From: Ciceribacter sp. T2.26MG-112.2
GTDB lineage: Bacteria; Pseudomonadota; Alphaproteobacteria; Rhizobiales; Rhizobiaceae
Assembly: GCF_900492205.1 (NCBI RefSeq)
Contig: NZ_UEYQ01000002.1
Location: forward strand, 1-64,000
DNA length: 64,000 bases
Direction: 5' to 3'
In this document: piece after piece, positions 24,740-33,428 of the stretch
Position numbering within the stretch: position 1 is the stretch's first letter
Layout: the number at the start of each line of letters is the position of its first letter
Notes under the pieces: model-generated
What the model saw: only the letters and a program-made list of their open reading frames with translations
Database searches by the model: none
What the model was told of the DNA's origin: nothing
Made by a program: the position numbers and the translations under genes

Positions 24740-25767
24740 GACGCGTCCTCCGCAGCCTGTTCTTTCGCCTTCAGCCGGCCGGCCGCACCGGGCAGATAGG
24801 TCCGCCAGCGACCGAGGCGCTCACGGCCGACGAAGACGATGATGATCAGGATGAGGCCGATCCAGAACATCCAGTATTGCGGGGTGATAACGGAGAGCCA
24901 ATCGCGCAGCACCGAGAAGATCACCGCGCCGAATACGCCGCCATAGAGATAGCCGACCCCGCCGATCACCAGCACCAGAAGCACGTCGGCGGAGCGGTGG
25001 AAGGCCAGCACATCGGGCGAGACGAAGCTGGTCGTCTGGGTCAGAAGCGCGCCGGCGATGCCGGCATAGGCCGCAGAAATCGTGTAGATGACGACGATCC
25101 GGCGCGTGGGCGAGATGCCAAGCATGGAGGCGCGTCGCTGGTTGCGCTTGATCGCCTTCAGGGACAGGCCGAAGGGCGAGTTCACGATGCGGCGCGCGAT
25201 GTAGGTCAGTGCCATCAGCACCACGAGCGCATAGATGTATCCGTTGCGGCCCCAGAGATCGAACTCGAACATTCCGAGAATCGGCGTGACCGTCACGCCG
25301 CTGAGGCCGTCCGCGCCGCCGGTCAGCCAGGTGGCCTGATTGGCAATCTCGGCGAGTAGCATGGCGACGCCGAAGGTCGTCATCAGCCGGGTGAGATCCG
25401 AGCCGCGCAGCACGAGGAAGCTGGTGACGAAGCCGAACGCCCCGCTGACCAGGCCCGCGACCACAAGACCAGTCACCGGCTCGGAAAAATAGTCGCGGGC
25501 GAACAGCCCGGCGGCATAGGCGCCCATGCCGAAGAAGGCGGTGTGGCCGAGCGAGACAATGCCGGCATAGCCAAGGATCAGGTCGAGCGAGATGGCGAAA
25601 AGCGCCAGGATGGCGATCTCGGTCAGGATCAGCATCTTGGAGGGCAGGAGGAAAATCATCGCCACCGCCAGCAGCCACAGGCCCACCTCCCAGAGGCGCC
25701 AGCGGTTCGTCTGCCTGAGGAACGCCTGTGCTGTCTCGACGGCGGAGGGAGGTGCGCCGGCGCTCAT
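24736..25767 (-). CDS. ABC transporter permease, LivM type
   Basis: 343 residues with about ten membrane helices. Family marks include GYAGIVSLGHTAFFGMGAYA near residue 70 and KAIKRNQRRASMLGI, the cytoplasmic coupling loop. The start overlaps the LivH stop and the stop overlaps the LivG start. It carries a charged C-terminal tail after the last helix. It forms the membrane channel with the LivH-type protein at 25764. Confidence 0.88.
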   Translation of the reverse strand: MSAGAPPSAVETAQAFLRQTNRWRLWEVGLWLLAVAMIFLLPSKMLILTEIAILALFAISLDLILGYAGIVSLGHTAFFGMGAYAAGLFARDYFSEPVTGLVVAGLVSGAFGFVTSFLVLRGSDLTRLMTTFGVAMLLAEIANQATWLTGGADGLSGVTVTPILGMFEFDLWGRNGYIYALVVLMALTYIARRIVNSPFGLSLKAIKRNQRRASMLGISPTRRIVVIYTISAAYAGIAGALLTQTTSFVSPDVLAFHRSADVLLVLVIGGVGYLYGGVFGAVIFSVLRDWLSVITPQYWMFWIGLILIIIVFVGRERLGRWRTYLPGAAGRLKAKEQAAEDAS

Positions 25768-26624
25768 CGGCCGCCCTCGCGCGCGAACAGGCCATAGGGC
25801 CTCAGGATCAGCATGACGATCATCACCGCATAGATGATGAATGAGCCCAACTGCGGCACGTAATATTTACCTGCCACATCGGCGATGCCGAGCAGGAGCG
25901 CGGCAATGAACGGGCCGGTGATCGAGGAGGTGCCTCCCACCGTGACGACGATCATGAAATAGATGAGGAACTTGAGCGGGAAATTCGGATCGAGGCCGAG
26001 GAGGTCGACCCCGAGCGCACCGCCGAGGCCGGCAAGGCCGGAGCCGAGCGCAAACGTCAGCGCGAAGATCACCGAGACATTGATGCCCAGTCCACGCGCC
26101 ACCCGCCCGTCGTCGACGGCGGCGCGCAACTGGCTGCCGAACCGGGTGCGCGTCAGCGCCAGTTGCAGCGCCACGGTGAGCACTGCGCAAAGCAAGATGA
26201 TGAACAGCCTGTAGTGGCCGACGCCGACGCCGAGGAACTCGAAGCGTCCGCGCAGGAGCGGCGGCAGGTTGATCATCTGCTGTTGGCCACCCATGAAGTA
26301 GTCGACTGCGGCAATCGACATGAAGACCAGGCCGATCGAAAACAGGACCTGGTCGAGGTGTGATACGCCGTAGAGATGCCGATAGAGCGTCCGCTCCAGG
26401 ATGGCCCCGGCGAGCGCGGTGACGAGGAAGGCGGCCGGCAGGCACCAATAGAAGGAAATGCCGTAGCGGTTCATCAGGATCACGGTGACGTAGCCGCCCG
26501 CCATGGCGAAGGCGCCATGGGCCAGGTTGACGAAGTTCATCAGGCCCAGCGTCAGCGACAGGCCGCAGGCAAGGACGAAGAGAAGCATGCCATAGGCGAT
26601 GCCGTCGAACAGGATTGTCAGCAT
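25764..26624 (-). CDS. ABC transporter permease, LivH type
   Basis: About 286 residues, eight membrane helices. It begins MLTILFDGIAYGMLLFVLA; the conserved GLMNFVNLAHGAFAMAGGY and a C-terminal FIIYAVMIVMLILRPYGLF end the protein as in LivH. An in-frame TTG at 26636 would add four residues, but the ATG at 26624 is the ordinary start. It is separated from the binding-protein gene by a 12-base-pair hairpin (26639-26670). Confidence 0.87.
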   Translation of the reverse strand: MLTILFDGIAYGMLLFVLACGLSLTLGLMNFVNLAHGAFAMAGGYVTVILMNRYGISFYWCLPAAFLVTALAGAILERTLYRHLYGVSHLDQVLFSIGLVFMSIAAVDYFMGGQQQMINLPPLLRGRFEFLGVGVGHYRLFIILLCAVLTVALQLALTRTRFGSQLRAAVDDGRVARGLGINVSVIFALTFALGSGLAGLGGALGVDLLGLDPNFPLKFLIYFMIVVTVGGTSSITGPFIAALLLGIADVAGKYYVPQLGSFIIYAVMIVMLILRPYGLFAREGGR

Positions 26625-26638
26625 GATCACTCGCAAGG

Positions 26639-26670
26639 GCGTGGAGGGCCCGATCTCAGGCCCTCCACGC
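26639..26670 (-). terminator. Hairpin between ABC binding-protein gene and permease genes
   Basis: GCGTGGAGGGCC (26639-26650) pairs with GGCCCTCCACGC (26659-26670) around an 8-base loop. It lies 11 bases after the binding-protein stop on the minus strand and has no T-run, so partial attenuation or 3'-end protection of the upstream message is likely. Confidence 0.6.
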
Positions 26671-26681
26671 GGTTGTGGCGC

Positions 26682-27845
26682 TTAGTTGGCGTTCGGATCG
26701 CGGATCTTCTCGTAGGTCTTGAGCTCGACGTTATAGAGCTCGCCGTCCACTTTCTTGACTTCGCGGATGTAGATGTCCTGGACGATGTCGCGCGTGGCCG
26801 GGTCGATCGCGATCGGTCCGCGCGGGCTCATCCATTCCATGCCCTTCATCGCCTCGACGAGCTTCGTTCCGTCGGTGTCGCCACCGGTCTTCTCCAGTGC
26901 CGCATAGGCGAGGTGCATGGCATCATAGCCGCCGACCGACATGAAGTTGGGGCGCATGTTGTTGTTGGCCTTGCGCACCTGCTCGACGAAGGCCTTGTTT
27001 TCCGGGCTGTCGTGGTTGGCCGAGTAGAAATGGCCCGTCACCACGCCCATCGCCGGATCGCCGATGCCGTTCAGCAGATCGTCGTCCGTGACGTCGCCGG
27101 TGGCGATCAGCTTGATCCCCGCCTCCTTCAGCCCGCGATCGGTGAACTGCTTCATGAACAGCGAGCCGACGCCCGAGGGGACGAAAACGAAGACGGCGTC
27201 GGGTTTGGCGTCACGAACGCGCTGCAGGAAGGGGGCAAAGTCCGGATTCTGCAGCGGTACGCGAACCGCTTCGACGATCTCGCCGCCCTCCTTCTTGAAC
27301 TGGTCGGTGAAACCCTTCTCGATGTCATGGCCGGGGCCGTAGTCCGTCACCAGCGTGACGACGCGCTTCAGGCCGTTCTCCACAGCCCAGGTCGCAACCG
27401 GCACCGCGGACTGGGGGCCGCCCATGCTGGTGCGGACAAAATAGTCCGACTGCTTCATGATCGCCGAGGTCGTTGCCGAGGTGATGATGGCCGGGACCTT
27501 GGCCTGGTTGAGCACCGGTGCCACCGACATGGCAAGCGGGGTCAGGCCGAAGCCTGTGAGCATGGATACCCCCTCGTTGACCACGAGTTCCTGGGCGATG
27601 CGTCTTGTCTGGTCGGCGGTGCCGGCATCGTCGCGCAGCACAAGTTCGATCTTCTTGCCGGCGACCGTGTCGCCATGCAAAGCCATGTAGGCGCGAACGC
27701 CTGCTTCGACCTGTCGGCCGGTCGAGGCGAAGGGGCCGGTCATCGGCAGGATAAGCCCAATCTTGACCGCGTCCTGCGCCAGTGCAGACCCCGCAGCCAG
27801 CATCGAAAGCAGAGTGCTGGCGATGAAAACTCTTCTCGTAACCAT
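26682..27845 (-). CDS. ABC transporter substrate-binding protein, LivK/HAAT type (aromatic acid candidate)
   Basis: 387 residues with a signal peptide (MVTRRVFIASTLLSMLAAGS, cleavage near ALAQ). The mature start VKIGLILPMTGPFASTGRQ is typical of type I periplasmic binding proteins, as are DDAGTADQTRRIAQELV and GGYDAMHLAYAALE. A perfect GntR-type palindrome lies at 27962-27973 upstream and a partial copy overlaps the start codon. With the neighbouring demethylase genes, a methoxylated or hydroxylated benzoate is a more likely ligand than an amino acid. Confidence 0.87.
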   Translation of the reverse strand: MVTRRVFIASTLLSMLAAGSALAQDAVKIGLILPMTGPFASTGRQVEAGVRAYMALHGDTVAGKKIELVLRDDAGTADQTRRIAQELVVNEGVSMLTGFGLTPLAMSVAPVLNQAKVPAIITSATTSAIMKQSDYFVRTSMGGPQSAVPVATWAVENGLKRVVTLVTDYGPGHDIEKGFTDQFKKEGGEIVEAVRVPLQNPDFAPFLQRVRDAKPDAVFVFVPSGVGSLFMKQFTDRGLKEAGIKLIATGDVTDDDLLNGIGDPAMGVVTGHFYSANHDSPENKAFVEQVRKANNNMRPNFMSVGGYDAMHLAYAALEKTGGDTDGTKLVEAMKGMEWMSPRGPIAIDPATRDIVQDIYIREVKKVDGELYNVELKTYEKIRDPNAN

Positions 27846-28238
27846 GTATACTCCTCCCGTTTGTCCCATCCCGCGCCCAGGCGCCGGATCCGCTGCAGTG
27901 CAAACGTTTCTCGTCACTCCCAAGACGAGATACTGTCGCACGAAAATCGCATGCTGGAGTTTATGTATACATAGATCGCGGACGGCCACAAGGCAAACGA
28001 GCCTGGCAGGCGGGCAAATTCGCCGGGTTAGGATAGCCCGGCAATTGCTTGGCCGTCTATCACCCGAATGTGATGGCGGCCGCATGGAGTGCCTCGGGTG
28101 AAGATGGCGGTGATCATGGCGGTACCGCCGCCGACATGGCCTGCTGCCATGTGGCGGATGCCGATCCATGTCTCGAACACGTGGTGGATCATAGCCTCGC
28201 GTTCAACGGTGATGTTGACAACGGTGTCCGGGCTGTTT
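27846..28238. other. Intergenic region without a recognisable gene (393 bases)
   Basis: Holds the promoter of the ABC operon at its left end, with operators at 27844-27852 (partial) and 27962-27973. The remaining ~265 bases up to the stop of the GntR gene contain short open frames on both strands, but none shows a ribosome site with family-like residues. It may be the tail of the GntR transcript. Confidence 0.5.
27962..27973. promoter_or_regulatory. TATGTATACATA palindrome upstream of the ABC operon
   Basis: Perfect 12-base palindrome containing ATGTATACAT, 117 bases before the binding-protein start. It is the fourth perfect copy in region C and the one that links the transporter to the demethylation genes. 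Confidence 0.7.
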
Positions 28239-28913
28239 CTATGCCTGCCGGCTACCGCGGCGTTCGCGGTTCGAAAGGTTGGCGACGAGATCGCCGAAGC
28301 GGTCGCCCTGAACCGCGACATGGCCGCGCAGAAGGATTCGAGCCTGTTCCGCGTCGCCGGCGAGGATCGCATCGATGACTTCGCCATGCTCCTTGAACGA
28401 GACCTTCATCCGGTTGCGGACCCGCAACTGGAGCCGACGATAGGGTCGAAGGCGGCGATGCATCGCCACGCACTGTTCCTCGAGGAAGTCGCTTCCGCTC
28501 GCCGCATAGATCGCCCGATGGAAAACCTCGTTCTCGTAGTAGTAGCGGTCGGTGTCTTCGCTTAACAGCGCTTCCCTGCATTTTTCATGGGCGGCCAGGA
28601 GTGCGTGGCGATCCTCTTCGGTGTGCCGGCGGGCGGCGAGCGCCCCCGCCATGCCCTCCAGTTCGGCCATGACCTCGAACATTTCGAAGACTCGTTGCGG
28701 CGCCGGATCCGCGACGACAGCTCCGCGCCGCGGTCGGATCTCGACAAAGCCGATGGCGCTCAACTGCATCAAGGCTTCGCGGATCGGCGTGCGTGACACG
28801 CCAAAGCGTGCGGCCAACTGCGTTTCGTCCAGTCGCTCGCCCGGCTCGAACTCACCGGCAACTATCCCGTTTTCTATCTCGTCGCGCAGCTTGAAGAAGA
28901 TGTTCTCGCTCAT
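28239..28913 (-). CDS. matR: GntR-family (FCD) regulator of the malonate operon (MatR/GtrA-like)
   Basis: 224 residues from the ATG at 28913; a GTG at 28976 is also in frame but would lie across the operator. The winged helix runs LRDEIENGIVAGEFEPGERL, RFGVSRTPIREALMQLSAIG, with wing IRPRRGAVVA. The FCD domain follows, with YENEVFHRAIYAASGS and FKEHGEVIDAI carrying metal-binding His residues. It is divergent from a TRAP-matAB operon, the arrangement reported for MatR in Rhizobium leguminosarum and GtrA in Sinorhizobium meliloti. Malonate is the likely effector. Confidence 0.8.
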   Translation of the reverse strand: MSENIFFKLRDEIENGIVAGEFEPGERLDETQLAARFGVSRTPIREALMQLSAIGFVEIRPRRGAVVADPAPQRVFEMFEVMAELEGMAGALAARRHTEEDRHALLAAHEKCREALLSEDTDRYYYENEVFHRAIYAASGSDFLEEQCVAMHRRLRPYRRLQLRVRNRMKVSFKEHGEVIDAILAGDAEQARILLRGHVAVQGDRFGDLVANLSNRERRGSRQA

Positions 28914-28944
28914 TGCCCATCCGGTCCTGATCCTACGTCCGTCA

Positions 28945-28960
28945 TTCTTGTATACGAGAA
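28945..28960. promoter_or_regulatory. TTCTTGTATACGAGAA inverted repeat in the matR/matP promoter (candidate MatR operator)
   Basis: Sixteen bases, palindromic except for one base pair position, in the gap between divergent starts at 28913 and 29036. It closely resembles the TCTTGTA/TACACGA operator reported for Rhizobium MatR (from memory). It shares the TGTATAC core with the boxes of region C but differs in the flanks. Confidence 0.65.
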
Positions 28961-29035
28961 GGTTGACTTTGCACACAAGATAACGGCACTCTTATACCAG
29001 ACCGGCTGGAGGGCCGGAATACCAGGGAGGAAAAA

Positions 29036-30040
29036 ATGAAGCGTTTTCGACGGAATCTGATGGCATTCTCCGTGGCCGCTCTTGCCGGCCTGACAGCGTC
29101 AACAGCCCACGCACAGACCGTGCTCAAGGCATCGCACCAGTTCCCGGGCGGCAAGGGCGACATCCGCGACGAGATGGTGCAGATGATCGCAAGGGATGTG
29201 GCGGCCGCCAATGTCGATCTGGAAATCCAGGTCTTTCCAGGGTCCTCGCTCTACAAGCCGAACGACCAATGGAATGCCGTCACGCGCGGACTGCTCGACA
29301 TGACCTCGTTCCCGCTCGACTATGCGTCCGGCCGTCATCCGATCTTCTCCGCGACGCTCATGCCCGGACTGGTCGGCAATTTCGATCGGGCCACGCGCCT
29401 CAACGATTCCGAGTTCATGATGGACATCAAGAAGGTGATCGAGGACGCGGGCGCGATCGTGATCGCGGATGCATGGCTTTCCGGCGCATTCGCTTCGAAG
29501 AAGAGCTGCATCACATCGCCGGACACGATCAAGGGACAGGTCATTCGCGCCGCCGGACCGGCGTTCGAGGAGATGCTGGTCGCAGCCGGCGCCTCTATTT
29601 CCTCGATGCCATCGTCGGAGATCTACACCGGCATGCAGACGGGCGTCCTGGATGCCGCCAATACATCCTCGGCGAGCTTCGTGTCCTATCGCCTTTTCGA
29701 ACATGCCAAATGCCTGACTGCGCCGGGAGAGAACGCGCTCTGGTTCATGTATGAGCCGGTTCTCGTCTCCAAGAAAGTCTTCGACGGCCTGACGCCCGAG
29801 CAGCAGAAGGCAATCCTCGCCGCCGGCGAGAAGGCCGAAGCCTATTTCAACGAGGAGGTCCGCAAGGGCGATCAGTTGATGATCGACACCTACAAGAAGG
29901 CCGGCGTCGAAGTCGTGGAGATGTCGAAGCAGGATTATGACGCCTGGCTCGCTGTCGCCAGGGAGTCTTCCTACAAGAATTTCGCGGCGAATGTGCTGGA
30001 TGGCGACAAGTTGATCGAGAAGGCCCTGGCCGTCGAATGA
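29036..30040 (+). CDS. matP: TRAP transporter substrate-binding protein, malonate (DctP family)
   Basis: 334 residues with a signal peptide ending near TAHAQ (residue 26). DctP features are LKASHQFPGG, SGAFASKKSCITSPDTIKGQ and MQTGVLDAANTSS. GGGAGGAAAAA precedes the ATG. First gene of the operon matPQMAB, divergent from the GntR regulator; synteny with the Sinorhizobium meliloti malonate TRAP operon supports malonate as ligand. A GC-rich hairpin follows the stop. Confidence 0.85.
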   Translation: MKRFRRNLMAFSVAALAGLTASTAHAQTVLKASHQFPGGKGDIRDEMVQMIARDVAAANVDLEIQVFPGSSLYKPNDQWNAVTRGLLDMTSFPLDYASGRHPIFSATLMPGLVGNFDRATRLNDSEFMMDIKKVIEDAGAIVIADAWLSGAFASKKSCITSPDTIKGQVIRAAGPAFEEMLVAAGASISSMPSSEIYTGMQTGVLDAANTSSASFVSYRLFEHAKCLTAPGENALWFMYEPVLVSKKVFDGLTPEQQKAILAAGEKAEAYFNEEVRKGDQLMIDTYKKAGVEVVEMSKQDYDAWLAVARESSYKNFAANVLDGDKLIEKALAVE

Positions 30041-30051
30041 TCAGGATGCGA

Positions 30052-30075
30052 GGCGGCGCGCCCCGGCGCGCTGCC
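30052..30075 (+). terminator. Hairpin between matP and matQ
   Basis: GGCGGCGCGC (30052-30061) pairs with GCGCGCTGCC (30066-30075), one G-T pair, around a CCCG loop, starting 12 bases after the matP stop. A short pyrimidine-rich stretch follows. It probably sets the binding-protein to permease ratio. Confidence 0.6.
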
Positions 30076-30094
30076 TTCCCCTCCGCAACGAAGG

Positions 30095-30682
30095 ATGTCC
30101 GAAATGGTCAAGACCTATATTCAGGTCGTCGGTAACCTGTCGCGCGCGCTCGCCGTCCTGTCGACCGCCATGGTTATCGCCGCGATGCTTGTCGTCTGCC
30201 AGATGATCCTGACACGCTATGTCTTCCGTCAGCCAACGATCTGGCAGACCGACTTCGTGGTGTTTTCCGCCACGGCCGCCATGTTCCTCGGCGCGCCCTA
30301 TGTACTGATGAAGGGCGGGCATGTCGGCGTCGACGTGATCGAGATGCTGCTTGGCGACCGGGCGCGGGCGAAGTTGAAACTCATCGGCAGCTTTCTCGGC
30401 CTGCTGTTCTGTTTCTTCATGCTGATTGCGACATGGATCCAGTTTCATGAAGCCTGGCTCGGCAACTGGAAGCATTCGAGCGTCTGGGCGCCGCCGCTAT
30501 GGATACCCCTGCTCGCCCTGCCGGTCGGCTTCGGCATGCTGTGTCTGCAATATGTCGCGCAGATACTTGTCCTGCTGTCGGGAGACGCGCAGCAGGTGCA
30601 AGGCCACGCGCCGCTCACTCCGGAGCTTCCAACCGGTGTTCTCGAAAATGACAGTCATTCGATGAAGGGATCGATCCGATGA
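30095..30682 (+). CDS. matQ: TRAP transporter small membrane subunit, malonate (DctQ family)
   Basis: 195 residues, four predicted membrane helices, with the DctQ-type stretch MILTRYVFRQPTIWQTDFVV and LKGGHVGVDVI-like MKGGHVGVDVIEML. The C-terminal ~35 residues after the last helix are polar and longer than in the hydroxycinnamate-side DctQ. It overlaps matM by four bases (ATGA). Confidence 0.83.
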   Translation: MSEMVKTYIQVVGNLSRALAVLSTAMVIAAMLVVCQMILTRYVFRQPTIWQTDFVVFSATAAMFLGAPYVLMKGGHVGVDVIEMLLGDRARAKLKLIGSFLGLLFCFFMLIATWIQFHEAWLGNWKHSSVWAPPLWIPLLALPVGFGMLCLQYVAQILVLLSGDAQQVQGHAPLTPELPTGVLENDSHSMKGSIR

Positions 30683-31995
30683 GCCCGACCCTATCCGGCC
30701 TGCTGATCATCGCGGCCCTGTTCGTTCTGCTCGGAACCGGCATGCCGATCGCCTTCGCACTCGGCCTGGCCGCCTTCGCCGCGCTCTATCTGCAGAGCGG
30801 CCTGGATATTTTCTACATTCTCGGCGACACGATGTTTTCCGGCATCGCCAACCTCGCCTATGTCTCCATTCCGATGTTCGTGCTGATGGGGGCGGCCGTT
30901 GCGTCATCGCCCGCGGGCTCCGATCTTTACACCGCGCTCGATCGCTGGCTGAACCGTGTCCCGGGCGGGCTGGTGCTTTCCAATATCGGCGCGTGCGCGA
31001 TATTTTCCGGCATGACCGGCTCGTCGCCCGCCACCTGCGCGGCGATCGGCAAGATGGGCATTCCGGAAATGCTGCGGCGCGGTTATCCTGCTTCCGTCGC
31101 CACGGGCTCGATCGCCGCGGGCGGAACACTCGGCATCCTCATTCCGCCCTCCGTCACGCTTATCGTCTATGGCATTGCGACCGAGACATCGATCGGTCGC
31201 CTGTTCATGGCGGGCGTCATCCCCGGCATCATGCTGACGGCCATGTTCATGGTTTGGGCGATCATCGACTGCAAGCGCAAGGGGTATGAGTTCGATGCCC
31301 GCGCGATCCGCTATACGTTCAAGGAACGGCTTTCCGGCCTGCCGCGCATCCTGCCGTTCCTCCTCATCATCGGCGGCACGCTCTACGTGCTCTATGGCGG
31401 CATTGCCACACCGTCCGAAGCCGCCGGGGCAGGCGCGCTTCTGACGCTTCTCGTCGTCATCATCGCCTACCGCCTGTTCCGTTTCCGCCCGATCGCCAAC
31501 ATCTTCGGTTCGGCGATGCGCGAAAGCGTCATGATCATGATGATCATGGCGGCGGCCGAGCTGTTCGCCTTCGCGCTTTCCTCGCTGTTCATCACCCAGA
31601 CGATCGCCACCGCGATCGGCGACATGGAGGTCAACCGGTGGGTGCTGATGGCGGTCATCAACGTCTTCCTGCTCGTCTGCGGCATGTTCCTGCCGCCGGT
31701 GGCCGTCATCGTCATGACTGCGCCGATGCTGTTTCCGATCGTCACCCAGGCAGGCTTCGACCCCTACTGGTTCGCCATCGTGCTGACGATCAACATGGAG
31801 GTCGGGTTGATCACGCCGCCGATCGGTCTCAACCTCTTCGTCATCAACGCCATTGCGCCGACGATCAGGACAAAGGACATCCTCTGGGGTGCCTTGCCCT
31901 ATGTGCTGGTGATGTTCCTCGCGATCCTCCTGCTTTGCATCTTCCCCGAGATCGCGACGTGGCTGCCCAACCGGATGCTGGGAGCGGTCGAATGA
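30679..31995 (+). CDS. matM: TRAP transporter large membrane subunit, malonate (DctM family)
   Basis: 438 residues, about twelve helices. Repeat signatures are SGMTGSSPATCAAIGKMGIPEM with IAAGGTLGILIPPSVTLIVYG and the later NMEVGLITPPIGLNLFVINA. It overlaps matA by four bases, so uptake and metabolism of malonate are translationally coupled. Confidence 0.87.
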   Translation: MSPTLSGLLIIAALFVLLGTGMPIAFALGLAAFAALYLQSGLDIFYILGDTMFSGIANLAYVSIPMFVLMGAAVASSPAGSDLYTALDRWLNRVPGGLVLSNIGACAIFSGMTGSSPATCAAIGKMGIPEMLRRGYPASVATGSIAAGGTLGILIPPSVTLIVYGIATETSIGRLFMAGVIPGIMLTAMFMVWAIIDCKRKGYEFDARAIRYTFKERLSGLPRILPFLLIIGGTLYVLYGGIATPSEAAGAGALLTLLVVIIAYRLFRFRPIANIFGSAMRESVMIMMIMAAAELFAFALSSLFITQTIATAIGDMEVNRWVLMAVINVFLLVCGMFLPPVAVIVMTAPMLFPIVTQAGFDPYWFAIVLTINMEVGLITPPIGLNLFVINAIAPTIRTKDILWGALPYVLVMFLAILLLCIFPEIATWLPNRMLGAVE

Positions 31996-33428
31996 ACACG
32001 ACATCCTTCTTCGGTGACATGCTTCAAACCATCACCGATCGCGGTCGTCGCTTCCTGTCGTTTGGGCCGCGCGAGGATGAGGGCGATCCGCTCGGTCATA
32101 TCGAGGCCCTGTGCGAGACCTTGCTCTCCAGCCGGGGTGAAGCCTCCGGCATGGCGCTGGCCAAGGACATCCTCGACCGCTGGCAGCGGTTCGATCCCTC
32201 CATGCAGCGCGAGTTCATGGGGATGCTGCTCCAGCGCTTCGGGCCGAGGACGGAGCGCCTGGAGGCCGCCATCGAGAGCTATCGCGCCAGTCAAAGCCCG
32301 GCGGCGCTGCTCGAACTGCACGTGGCGGCGGAACCTCGCCGGCAGGAATTGATCCGTCGTCTGAACCTGGCGCCGAACGGGATTGCCACGCTGGTCAGGA
32401 TGCGCGAGGCCCTGCTCAAACTGAAGGTGGACGATCCCGATCTGGAGGCCGTCGATTCCGATTTCGCCCACCTGTTCGGGTCGTGGTTCAACCGGGGCTT
32501 TCTGGTCTTGCGGCCGGTGAGCTGGTCGACCCCAGCCGACATTCTGGAAAAGATCATCCGCTACGAGGCGGTGCATCACATCGGCGGATGGGAGGAATTG
32601 CGCCTGCGCCTCGCGCCGGAGGATCGTCGTTGCTTCGCCTTCTTCCATCCCCAACTGATCGACGATCCGCTGATCTTCGTCGAAGTGGCGCTGACGCGCG
32701 AAATCCCCGGCAACATCGCCGATCTCCTCAAGGAGGATCGTGGGCAGATCAAGGCCGCTGAGGCGACCACCGCCGTCTTCTATTCGATCTCGAACTGCCA
32801 GGAGGGCCTGCGCGGCATTTCCTTCGGCAATTTCCTGATCAAGCAGGTGGTTGAAGATCTCAGGCGTGAATTGCCGAAACTCGACACCTTTGTCACTCTA
32901 TCGCCGGTGCCGGGCTTTGCGGGTTGGCTCTCACGGGAGCGCCAGTCGGAAGCCTCCGAGGCGCTGACACCGGCGGAGCGGTCCAGGCTTGCCGTCCTGG
33001 ACGAGCCGGACTGGGCGGACCGACCGGACGTTGTCGCGGCCGTCCAGCCGGTGATGACGAGCGCGGCGGCCTGGTATTTTCTCAAGGCGCGCAATTCGAA
33101 CGGCAAGGTCATCGATCCGGTGGCCCGGTTCCACCTTGGCAACGGCGCGCGCCTGGAACGGATCAATTTTCTCGGAGACCGATCGCCGAAGGCGATGCGC
33201 CAGGCCTACGGCCTGATGGTGAACTATCTCTACAAGCTGGACGACATCGAGACGAACCACGAAGCATTTGCCGGCCGTGGCGAGGTGGTGGCAGCGCAGG
33301 CGATCCGAAGGCTGGTGCCCCCCGACAGAAGCGTCCGCAACCCAGGCACGGCTACGCCCCTTCTCACCTCCAAACCATTTCCCCTCGACGCCGAACGAAA
33401 GAAAGACAACAAGGAGTTCACGCCATGA
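31992..33428 (+). CDS. matA: Malonyl-CoA decarboxylase
   Basis: 478 residues from the ATG overlapping the matM stop; the frame is open further upstream but within matM. Family features: an all-helical N-terminal domain (to about 160) and a C-terminal catalytic domain with CQEGLRGISFGNFLIKQV, where the conserved Ser lies, and ARFHLGNGARLERINFLGD with the catalytic His. It converts malonyl-CoA to acetyl-CoA and CO2 in the cytosol. With matB this makes malonate a carbon source. It overlaps matB by four bases. Confidence 0.9.
   Translation: MNTTSFFGDMLQTITDRGRRFLSFGPREDEGDPLGHIEALCETLLSSRGEASGMALAKDILDRWQRFDPSMQREFMGMLLQRFGPRTERLEAAIESYRASQSPAALLELHVAAEPRRQELIRRLNLAPNGIATLVRMREALLKLKVDDPDLEAVDSDFAHLFGSWFNRGFLVLRPVSWSTPADILEKIIRYEAVHHIGGWEELRLRLAPEDRRCFAFFHPQLIDDPLIFVEVALTREIPGNIADLLKEDRGQIKAAEATTAVFYSISNCQEGLRGISFGNFLIKQVVEDLRRELPKLDTFVTLSPVPGFAGWLSRERQSEASEALTPAERSRLAVLDEPDWADRPDVVAAVQPVMTSAAAWYFLKARNSNGKVIDPVARFHLGNGARLERINFLGDRSPKAMRQAYGLMVNYLYKLDDIETNHEAFAGRGEVVAAQAIRRLVPPDRSVRNPGTATPLLTSKPFPLDAERKKDNKEFTP

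Noticed and set aside
28028-28387. Remnant of a gene on the minus strand downstream of the malonate regulator
   Set aside because: The open frame mostly mirrors the regulator gene and its unique part shows no domain; left as intergenic.
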